Source of the DNA: Liolophura sinensis
Taxonomy: Eukaryota > Mollusca > Polyplacophora > Chitonida > Chitonidae
Direction of reading: 5' to 3'
Assembly: GCF_032854445.1 (NCBI RefSeq)
Contig: NC_088305.1
Span: 20,447,717 to 20,511,716 of the forward strand
Length of the DNA: 64,000 nt
The first letter of the stretch is position 1; each line of letters begins with the position of its first letter. Below are positions 11,501 to 23,500 of this stretch, in pieces. The notes under the pieces are model-generated. The model did no database searches. It worked only from the letters and a program-made list of their open reading frames with translations, and had not been told where the DNA came from. The position numbers were made by a program, and so were the translations under genes.

Positions 11501-14500
11501 TAGAAGATACTTTATGTACTCTACATGAGACTGTAAATTTTGAGCATATAAACAAAAGTTTAGAGGAGCTACAGTAGTGTTGTCAGATTGTCCTTCAGGC
11601 TTGAGTGGTTCAGGACATGGGTATAGCCTCTACTGCCAGTACGCTAAAACAAATCAACTCATTAGTCTGCGAGCTGTCAGTTTGGTGGACACCAGGTCCA
11701 CAGGATGTAAGCGAAGGACGCTAAGCCGGCCTCTGCCCAAATCGGCACGTCCTGAGAGCCCAGGGCTTTAGTTCGTCTATGTATGTAAGATCAGGCGATT
11801 AGAACATCCAGCTGAAGGAGGTGTGAGCCAGCATATTAATGATCAAATTATTAACACAAGTAATCGTGGACTAACGTCAGCATCCCAATGTATAAACGCG
11901 TCGTATTTTGGGAATGGTGAGCATGCGAATTCTCTTGGTAGATATGCTGATAGCTGACAGTAGTAGGGTCGGTACGCGTCCACCTGATATACAGTAATCG
12001 GACCTTATTTGCATTACAGGGAAGATGCTGCCCCAAGCATGGGCTTACATAGTCCATGGACATTATAATCAGGAATGTGAAGTCAAGTTAGGTCTAACAG
12101 CCCAGGGCTATGAGTAAGTAGGCACACACACACACTCTGTCACACACCACCAAGTACATCCGCAGGAAATGTTTCTTCTATTTTCATGAGTCACGGTGAT
12201 TAGTTAAAGGAATTTAAATCCACAGGAGAATTCTGTAACATGAACATCTCAAAATTTACACACAGCATGAAACTGTACTTGAATACTTTGGCACAATAGA
12301 ATCTTTGATGGCAGCTTCGCCGCCCCCCCCCCCCCCTCCCCCATTATCAACCTTTTGCAGGCTTAGCTGGTCTTGAATTATACCCTGGAACCCCAAGGTC
12401 TATATATTGTGTGAATGTCCATGATTGTTTGATTGATTGATTGGTGTTTTAGGCTGTACTGAAGAACATGGACATCCATAATATGACAAGTTTAAGATGT
12501 CAGAAGTCCATTACCTAGAAATATGCACCTTCCCTATATAGGGTTCGCACGCCTGATGGGCCAAAAAATTCAAGGACGTTTAAAGTACTTTCAAGTACTT
12601 AAAATACAAATTCAAGTACCTCAAATGACAGTCACAATCTCCGCTTTTCGCGTACAAACTGCAACAACAGGCGCAGCTTGAATACTTTTTTAGATCATTT
12701 CGTAAGCATGGTACTGCCATGCCGTGGCATTCGACCGGTACACAGCCTTGTGTTGGTGCCATAGTCTTTCAGTCGGTGCAGACATCACCAACAATCAGAC
12801 AACCCATCCTTGATTCTTATAAATTTTCCACTGTCCGTCAGAATAAAAAGCGCAGCCTAAAATATTTCCGCACAACGCATGTGTTTGTAAACAGTGCCAC
12901 TGTCAGTCATGAGTAGTCCAGGGCGGACTTGCCCATAATGGAGACATCTATACTTCGGGGACACAATCGGCAGTATGCCCGATTGACACTAAAACAACAG
13001 TTACCAGGCATCTCCAATGCTTTTCTTCATGCACCAAATCACTCTCAACGACTACAGCGTACGTTCTTACCGCCAAACCAAACCAAGTACTTTCAAGGTT
13101 TTCAAGGACCCGTGTGAACCCTACCTAAAGCTAGTCTCCACGGCACATTACACGTTATGTCATTTGTAGAAGATAGGGCCACCTGGTGGAGAAACATGTC
13201 AGCCTCTTGGGTGGAAAATGTGAACTGAATCATGGGAAATCTAATGTAACAGCTCCTACAAGAACTGGCCACACCTTGAAACTGTAACTCTGTCTCTAAA
13301 AACTATGATTTCACTATTCATTGTTGCTATGCAGCTAAGAATCCATTGACTATTTTTATTTTTCCAAGCCACTGTAAACCAATTCCTATCGAAGACATTG
13401 CTGTCCTTTCACAAAACTCTCCAGTGTCATAATTTTTTTAAAGTCTATTTCAACACAACAGCATTTGGAACATTTTCTCCCACCATGCATCAGCCCTTTC
13501 TCAAACAATTAGAGAGAAAAAAAATACATGGCTGAACTGGTACGCCACATAATGTGTCAGAGATCGAAGAAAAGTGAAAATTGCCATAGAGACTAGCTAT
13601 ACAGAAGGTACAGGTATACAGGTAATCAGCTTAACAACTTCACTTGCAGTGCTGTGCAAGTTTTTCTACCTGCCAATTTGAAACTGATACACCTGGGCAT
13701 AGAAACAAACTGCTGCATGCTCAGGTAAAGCTTCACATCTACACAGTGGACGTGCCAGACTCGCGTAGTTGTTTGTGGTCTCCATTCCAAGATTTTTTAA
13801 TTCAGAGCACACAAACCAGTAAACACACTGTGCTTTCATCGGTGTTGAATTCATTTCTTTGATTAGTGTTTACTGCAGTATTTATGTCTTTCACATTGTA
13901 ACTTTATGATGCCAGACAGTTTTATAGTTACAGGAAAGGGGAGTGCCCTAGAACCGTGTACCAGACAATTAAGCCTCCAGTCTGCATTCAAAAATGTGAC
14001 CACATTTAGGGCCACATACAAGGGCATTCTGATACCCTCTACAGGCACTGAAATCACAGCACACGCTCAAAATGCCCAAATTATGGGGAAACTATGCAAG
14101 AGTAATTTAGCTTAAAATGCTCTTACAACTGCATTTCTAAACTTTAAACGCCAAAATTAGTGCTATAATTTGATGTTTAAGACACTAAGTAAAAGTTTCT
14201 TAATATCTGAAAATAGGCCCAAATTAGCCTACTAAAAGAGCGCCCAAATTAAAAAGCTGTATTTAGTCCTGACATTGGTTAAGGGCCTGACAGTCGCTGG
14301 CAAGGCAGCATTTTAATTGTTTGAGGTCGCTAGGACCCCTGGTATTGGATAAATACTTAACTTATATGAAGACAATCAAGTTTATGGCACTTCCCAAAGT
14401 ATTTCAATTTGACTGATTAATTCAAATTGAATTGATTTTAACGCCATCCTCAAGACTTTCTCACTTGAACGATGGCAGTCTGTTTCTGTGGGTGATGGAA

Positions 14501-17500
14501 ACTAGGGTTTCTCTGCATGGTTTCCTCCCAAAATGACCGCTACCAGGTTATGGACGAACAAACCCACCATTGCTGGCAGGAACGTACTTGTACATGCACT
14601 GTAATTTCACCAGAAGTTTCGTATCTATGAATGCACTATCAGGAGCACACAAAGGCATTACAATGATACTTTTGACCAAACTTTCTTAAGTGGCCCTACA
14701 TTGGATGAATCAATCAAAATGTGCCACTTGAAAAACTGAACTTAAGATCAAATAAAGTATTCCAGTTCATACATGTAACATGAGTTTAATAGTCAATCAA
14801 GCATTTGATTTTCTTTTGTTATTGTCATTATTAATTTATGGGCAGGGAACGTATATGTACCACAACAACATATATATATTTAGGTACACAATGGTTTTAT
14901 TTTATAAAATGTTTTACACTGTCCTCAAGAGTATTTCACTTGTACGACAACATCCAGCATTGTGGTGGGAGGAAACCGAGCAGAGGCTGGAGGAAACTGG
15001 GCAGAAGCTGGGGGGAAACCCACGACCATCCACAGGTTGGTGGCAGGCATTCTCACGTATGATCAGAGAGGAAAAGTACACGATGAAGACAATGCCTTGT
15101 ATGATACATCTAGCAGCGCGCATTAAGAACCCATGCGATCTGGAAGATTTCCCCATGCGTAGGCGTGGTGAATTCGGTTCACATATGAGTGGGTCACTCT
15201 AAGAATGTATGCAGCCAATCATCTCTGGGACTGGGATACAGGACTGGGATACAGGGCAGGCTACCCTAGACAGGCCCCTGGAAAAACAGCTTATGCAATG
15301 TCTTGGTGTAATGTGATCGCATCAACGTGATTGGAACGTTTCACAATAGACATAGCCAATGGTTACACCTTAGTCTTTAAATTCAAAGTGAGGCAGGGTA
15401 ACTACGTACCCTTAAACTTCAACCTTTTCCCACATGAAAGAGCAACTTTCAGTGCAATTTATACATAGTTTTAATTTGATTTTGGAGACAAAACTACATT
15501 GATTGGATTGGCCAGTTTCAGGGCTTCACAAAAAGTATAATTTTATCAGTCAACAGAGAATAATGCCTTCAGAATATGCTTAAATAAACACCTTGCAAAC
15601 ACGAGGAAAAGGCTGAAGAATTACAATACTCCATTTAACCTTCAGTTTGCCATTTTTCAAGCGACACATTTGGCCTGATTCTGACCAATTCATCCTCCTC
15701 ATAAGGCCTCTAAAGTTTGTCTGCGAAATTTGATTAATATCTTATCAGAAAAATTCAAGTGTTGGCACCAAAGTATCACATTAAGGTCTTTACGTCCTTC
15801 TGATTTTGCATTCCTAAACTTCTGGTGAAAAACAACCAGTTTACTTCTCTTTTTCATTTAGATTTTGCAGTATTTTGCAGTCCCTGATCCTATGAAAAAG
15901 TATTTTTACCTATGTTACAGATGTACATGTCGGCATATAATTCCAGATATAAGTGAAGTCTGAATAGTTGGTGTAATAGCACATATCTGTGTGACAGACT
16001 TGAAAAAACAAGAGAGTTCTAATTCACACAGAATAAATGTATATACATAGTAGTAAATAAACTTTATACTGAATTTTCCTAATAGAGGCTCAATTTTACA
16101 AAAAAAAAAGATATCAACTGTGAAGTACAAGTCTTTCCTTTTCTTTTTCTAGGTCTTGTACAATGAAAATGTAATCTATACAAATATCAAAGCAAGTCCT
16201 GAAGATCCAGACATATTGCACTTTGATATATGAATAACCAGTACCAGTATCTGTAAAATCTCTTTGATAACACAGACTACCAGTCTGTCTGATACCAAGG
16301 GAGACAATAAGCAGTTCATGGTAGGCTGTCAACCAAATGTTGATTTTCCATAGTTATTTCCCCTGGATGTACCCTTTCAAATCTCTCTCATGTTGTGAAT
16401 GTTTGCTTAACGCGAAAGGCAGCACCTGACTAATGTTTATGTCCACTGTCAAAATGTCTTAAACCGACAAATATTTTTTTAGATTTTTTGCAACCCAGTA
16501 AAAGTTTAGTGAAACTTCATCTTGTTACAGCTTCAGCGCATATCCATTACAGACAGCAAGGTGACGTCACATTTACTCTAGCTCTCTTACTCTATAAAGT
16601 CGGAGGTATTTCCAGTATGATAGACCAAGCAGTAAACTATGGCAGATTGAAGATGTGGACTTTGGCGATGAACGACCATGTGATAAATAGCTTTCTCGGA
16701 AATTGGGTAAACTGGAAGGATATTTCTTCCACTGCTTGAACTGTTCATACAGTAGGCCTACTATATCATTTATACAGTTTACAAGTAGCCTCCAGATGCA
16801 CGGCCGGGGTATTCCTGGTTCAGGTCGTAGCCTCCAGAGGGGCTGTGCTGGCGATTCTGATCTCTATTTAAATGTTTACAAAATTACAAGAGGATTGTTG
16901 TACAACTGGATTTATGCTCAAATCTGACAGAAATGGGAATCAATCAGCGCCACTGAGGGTGATCTAGGCATTTGACTGTCACTGGACTTAATGCTTCAAT
17001 TTTGTAGCAGTGGTCTCTAAGATGAGAGCAGTGCTGACCTAGTTATTGCAGGCGTCTGAGTAAGCACCTCATCTTAAACACAGCGTCTTTAATAATTTTA
17101 CTTTATTTTGTAAAAGAAAAAAAACATCTCTTACATGCCAGAAAGACAAAGGGCAAAATTTAAATTCTTCAGTTCTAATAAATTCAGAGAAAAAATATTA
17201 CATCCTAAGATTTACTTAATTTTAAGCACTGTGCGATGAGATGCCGTCTTCTCATTCCCATAAACCCTCAGCATGCGTAATGAATTTTTCCTGACATTTG
17301 TTATTTAGTAACTGCATGCTGACTAAATGCTAAGATCAACAACAACAAAAGTATTTGTATAACTTGAAAAGCGTGTCTAAGTATGCCTACAATGTCTCCT
17401 GGGGAGATGAATGTGGTTTGGGCTGAGGGGGTATGCTGCTGTCTGACGTAATTAGTCATACTGTTGTTGACTATTACATGCCTTGTAAATCAACTGATTT

Positions 17501-20500
17501 TATGTCTGTGGAGGTCTGTAAATGATAGACCTGTACTAGAACACTGTGTGAAATGACCCTTCAGCTGCATGTAAATAAATCATTCTGCCTTGGACTGAAA
17601 TATGTTTTAGCAAGGTGCTGTCTTTTCCTTAGATTCAACTTACCTCAGGCTTAATCGCTGAAGCAGCAGATTAGTCTTTTCAATGTGGTTTAACCACTTA
17701 TGTTTAAAGCCTTGCTCGTTTCATTTAAAAAATGCTACACAAATGTGAAAACTTCTTAAAAGCAAGGTTTTTTAAACGATAAGACTAGAGTCTGAAATGC
17801 TTTCCTAGCTTGTTAAAAAAAAGGATGCGGTGTATTAAAAATACCTTATTAACTTTGGGAGAATGATATGGAACAGTTTTCCGTCGTTTCCACTTTTGCT
17901 CGGCATCACGTCATGCACAAGAGCACATCACAAATCGCTGACACAGCACAAATGATGCTGTATATTACAACGTTCCTAACATTTCAGTACATGTGCACTC
18001 ATCAATGTTTGCGTGATTCAATGTCACATACATTTAAGGAATACTACCATGTCACACCAAGCAAATTTTGCGAAAACTGCCGAAGATTTTGTTTCTGAAG
18101 ATTATTCGATTATAGGGATTAATAACAGTGTCATTTATCCTAAACTGAAAGTAAAGTGCTATTCTTAGTGTCTGTTATTGCCTAAGAATTCCTTTATACA
18201 CAAATAAAGAATTAAAAAAACCTTTTCACTGGTGTTAAGTTCTGTTCCACTGTATTTCCATAATGTGTTTCTAACATTCCACTTAGATTCTCTTGAAAGT
18301 GAAGTAGCATTTAAGTTTCTGTAATTTCCTTTGATGCCATGGGAAGGGAAACGGTTGTACATGCAAGCCTTGAGTAAACTAGCAAGCCTCACTGCGAACA
18401 AGGACAAGTGTAAAATTTGTATCTGAATGAATTTCTGGTGGGGATATTTTGGGGACAATTTTAGGATACATAATGATCAAAATTTGATGCCAAAAGGTAA
18501 AATTCCATTTAATTTTTTTACTCATTTGATTTTTTTTAAATATAAGTCCTTTTGAAAGACATCTTGGCACAGAGCACTTTCCTCAAAATGTAGAAGTGAG
18601 ACATGGCTTGCAAAAAAAAAAAACCCCAAAACCCGTAGTACCTTGTATGAGAGATGTACATGTGTAATTCATTACATAGGTGTTTGATCCAGATGTCGCA
18701 AACTGTCGTGTTTGATCCAGGTGTGCACAAACTAGTTTAAACTCAGGTGTGTTTGGCTTGGATTATTTGACACTGTATCTCCACTAAAGCCTCACAGTAT
18801 ATACAATGTAAAACCCCAAGCATACAAACACATCGCATAGTCGTCTATTACAATCTATATACTGTATATCTCTTAAAGTTTAGCATTTTTCAGGTGACTC
18901 ATATTTGTTGATTATGTTTGATTTGTTCACCTTTTAGTGCCGCTAAACAGTTATTGTGAAGTTTTATTAGGTTTTTCTCCAAATAACTTTAGTCCTGGCA
19001 TCGAACGTATCATTGTATCGCTGAATTTGCTACAGAAAGTGTATATTTATATACATGAAACCAAACCGTAAATGCGAGGTATCAACAACTTACCTGATGT
19101 TACAGTACTCTGGTAGAATCTGCTTCAGTCCCTGCTGGTGTAACGTCTGCAAGGTGGTAACATTGTAACAAGCGCACCTCTCACGGGAATGCAGACCCAT
19201 GTAAGCAAACCTGTGCAAATAAATTATGCTCGTTACCTATTTTATTTCTTTGATTGGTCTTTTATGCCATATTCTAGAATATTTCACTTATACAATGATA
19301 GCAAGCATTTTAGTGGAGGAAACCGAGCAGAGCCCTCGACCATCCGCAGGTTGCTTGCAGACCTTCCAACATACGACCAGAGACAAAACCAGCATGATAT
19401 GGACTTGAACTCAGTGACACGGGTGAGAGGCTCCTGGATCATAGCCACCTCAGCCACAGAGGCTTCTATTCATTACTATATGTACCTAAGGCAGATTGTT
19501 TAACATTATTAAAGGGGACCTCCAGAATAGAAGTCTGCTATAACTTGTTGAAATGTACTACAAAAACGATTTCACAGAGATCTAGAACTTTGTGAAGAAA
19601 ATCCCCTGTTTACCAGAAGAAAAAACTTGTCATGATATGGCCATGATATGGCTACAATACTGCCTGAGTGGCATTAAATGATAATTGTCCAGAAGGAAAA
19701 ACATACTGAAATCTGCCAATCTATCAATACATTTACATGTAGCTATCAAAACATTTACATGTACATGAAGCTATCAATACATTTACATGTAGATGTAGCT
19801 ATCAATACATTTACATGTGCATGAAGCTATCAATACATATACATGGAGCTATCAATACATTTACACATACATGAAGCTATCAATACATTTACATGTACAT
19901 GAAGCTATCAATACATTTACATGTACATGAAGCTATCAATACATTTACATGTACATGAAGCTATCAATACATTTACATGTAACTATCAATAAATTTACAC
20001 ACACATAAAGCTATGAAGACATTTACATATACATGAAGCTACCAATACATTTACATGAATATTTCCGCCACAATGCTGGCCGAAGCTGTGTAAGTGAAAT
20101 ATAAGTACGGCGTAAAACATCTATCAAATAAATATACTGCTTCAAAGGTATACTGTATTGACAAACTTCTACACAATATGGTGGTATCCTGAAAGCAAGG
20201 TATCAACAATCAGGGATATTGTATCACAACTGCAAAGCGTCATGTATCTTGGATATACAGTCAAACCTGTTGAATGCGGCCAGTGAAGGGACACGTAAAA
20301 AGTGGCCGCATATGACAGTTGGCCACATAACACAGGTTGTGAAGACCAAGCCAAATCACAACTGAATTACGTTTCAGGAAATGTACACATGTAGGCCTAC
20401 ATAATAATCTTATACATAATTGTTACAGCAGTAATATGTTCTACTACATAAATTCCATAGAAATATAACAATTGTGGTAAAATAATAACTCAATAATTTC

Positions 20501-23500
20501 AAGTTTTGTGGGGTAGATCTATGGACTTCACGCATTTAACAGGCGATTACAGAAAGAGTTTTAGGTGAGGGCACGTATGACAGGAGAACTTTCTTCCCAT
20601 CATTGTCAAGCCCCAGAATGCCATGTGCTAGTTTGGCCTGCATAGGTATAAATGACTATTCTAACAAAGTTTTGAACTGTAAATGACAGACTGCTGAGAT
20701 GTTCAATCATATTTGCCATTACTGGTGAAACAACAACAACATGTACGAGTGAAGGAAGACCAATTTCTCCATGTGTCCGGTACAGGCAATATTCTAGATA
20801 ATAGCCAGATAATTTGTCAAAGAAACCATTCATGGGAAGAACCACAGGAGGTCAGATTATATCCCAGTTTACCCGCTGTTTATGTCATTCATAGCAGGGA
20901 CCTCAGCATGGAGCTAATCCACTGCCACAGTGCAGGGGTGTCCGGACAATAACCAGCTAGGCCTGATTAAAGAACGGTAAACTTCAGTGCTATAGACCAA
21001 TAATGTTCACATAACAAAGTGGCAGGTTGTAACTTTTAATCACTTCAAACACTATTAAAGTCGGGTGGTCGCCATTTTGAAATTTTTGAATGTCCGATGC
21101 GGCAATCATCACTACTGTTGAAAGTCTCGGCCACTCAAGACAGGCTGATATAGAATTTGGTGGCAAAAGATATTGGCTGCTGGATGCGTTGGACAGGTGC
21201 CTGCATATTACAGGTCGTTTAACATGGAAAATTGTTTGGTTGCAGCAGAGAGTGGCCGCTTACGACAGATGGACGCTGATTACAGGTGGCCGTAGGTACA
21301 GGTTTGACTGTAGTATCATAACTGCAACAAGTCAAGAATCAAGGATGTAGTATCACTACTGCAACATGTCAAGAATCAAGGATGTAGTATCACAATTGCA
21401 AAGAGTCAAGAATTAGAGATGTAGTATCATTACTGCAAAATGTCCAGCATCGGGGATCTACTGTCTTTACTGCAACATGTCAAGAATCAATGATGCAGTA
21501 TCATTACCGCCACATGTGAAGAATCAGGGATGTAGTACCACGATTGCAAAGAGTCAAGAATTAGGGATGTAGTATCATGATTGCAAAGAGTCAAGAATTA
21601 GGGATGTAGTATCACGATTGCAAAGAGTCAAGAATTAGGGATGTAGTATCACGATTGCAAAGAGTCAAGAATTAGGGATGTAGTATCACGATTGCAAAGA
21701 GTCAAGAATCAGGGATGTAGTATCACGATTGCAAAGAGTCAAGAATTAGGGATGTAGTATCACGATTGCAAAGAGTCAAGAATCAGGGATGTAGTATCAC
21801 GATTGCAAAGAGTCAAGAATCAGGGATATAGTGTCACTGCTGCAATGTGTCAAGAATCAGAGATGTAGTATCATCACTGCAAAGTGTCTAGAATCATGGA
21901 TGTTTAATCAGTAACGCAAAATGTCCAGTATCAGGGATCGAGTATCATTACTGCAACGTGTCAAGAATCAGGGATCGAATATCTTTACTGCTAAGTGTCA
22001 AGAATCAGGTAATCATCTTGGTTGATTCTGGATGGTTGTATGTACATCTACATACCTGTATAAATTCATTAATTATACCTGAAAATTGGACATACGGGCT
22101 CAAATGCTTTCCCCAGGGTGTCTAGATACCCTGATGTAACCTGAGCACTCCTGGTCATTACCCAGGTAATTGCTTGCGCACTGTCCCCCTCTCCCCTCAA
22201 GGAGTCTGCTTACAGAGACAGTTCTGGCATCACAGAACAAGTGTGACACCACTGTAATGGCTTGTACACAAAATGATATGTTAGATAGATACATGTATCA
22301 GGGATGTAGTGTCATTACTGTTCCTCTTTCTGTTGGAATCACAAAAAAATTCTGCTTAACTCTCAACTACTGACGCAAAACTAAAATGTTTCTAAATCTA
22401 ATTTTGATGCTGTAAATTTACCTGTTATAGTTTGTTTACATTTGATGATACATTTTGACCCCTGTACTATATTTTTCCTTCACCCTTAGCTACATTGGGG
22501 GATTACAATGCCATTTCTCACTCTGCATAGCATTTCAGTCTCTTGGTAATGGCAAGTTAGCTATCATATACTATTTTTCGAGGCTAGCACATGCACAGCT
22601 GCCAAAGGTTCCTTTCACTCATAGCCCTGGCTATCATTGGTTGTGCAAACATCATACTTTTTTCATAACATAACCACTATAAAATAATTAAAATCAAACA
22701 AATATGTTTGAAAGAAAAAGTTTTTCCAGCCAACATGTGATCTCTTAATAGACAACTGTACTCACCCTTCCTGAACACAGGCTTCTCCGCACTCAACCAC
22801 CGATCCCGTCTGTAACCTCACAGAAACTCCCGCCAGCAGAGATCCGTCATCCAGGGTCTGGTTAACATAGTAACATCCCAACAACCAGGAGCTGCCAGCA
22901 ACTACAAACAACATAAAATTACACATCAATCTCAAATTAACATGCTGGAAACACACATTCCAATACTTCAGTTTTTCCGCAGAAACACAATCTCACAAAA
23001 TCCCATACTGCATGGTTTCATTTTTAGGGCAACATCAAAAGTCCTATCGGCACAAAGACATGTAGGGTGGATTGGTTGGGAGCAATATTTCAAATAAACA
23101 TTTTAGTGTAGGGTCCTTTTTTGGAGGGTCGGTCAGGTTATAAACAACCAACATTTTTAATGTAGATGCTGTACGGCGGATTATTTATTTATTTATTTGA
23201 TTGGTGCTTTACGCCGTACTCAAGAATATTTCACTTATACGACGGCGGCCAGCATTATGGTGGTAGAAAAGCCAAGAGGAAACCCACAACCATCCACAGG
23301 TTGCTGGAAGACCTCCAGCGGTTAACAATACGACTGTAGTGTTTTAACAGTTTGAGCCAATTAGACATAGGGCATGTCCACCCCCCAGATTGCTTTGACC
23401 AAAAAACTTGTGTCAATAACCTATACGGTCACACATAAGGCATGTGTGGCGTTTCAGTTCTCGTCGTTGTAGTTAGGTCATGTTTACAGTTGTCCACAAC

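Noticed and set aside
12310-12345. C-run and other homopolymers (also 42,900; 39,950; 50,580)
   Set aside because: Simple sequence without structure; lengths may be inexact in assembly.
14780-15202. 140-codon plus-strand frame
   Set aside because: Most of it is a translated SINE tail and central block.
18044-18075. Match of CACACCAAGCAAATTTTG to the 46-bp repeat at 9.6 kb (inverted)
   Set aside because: Only about 18 bp is shared with no extension, which is too little to call a repeat copy.
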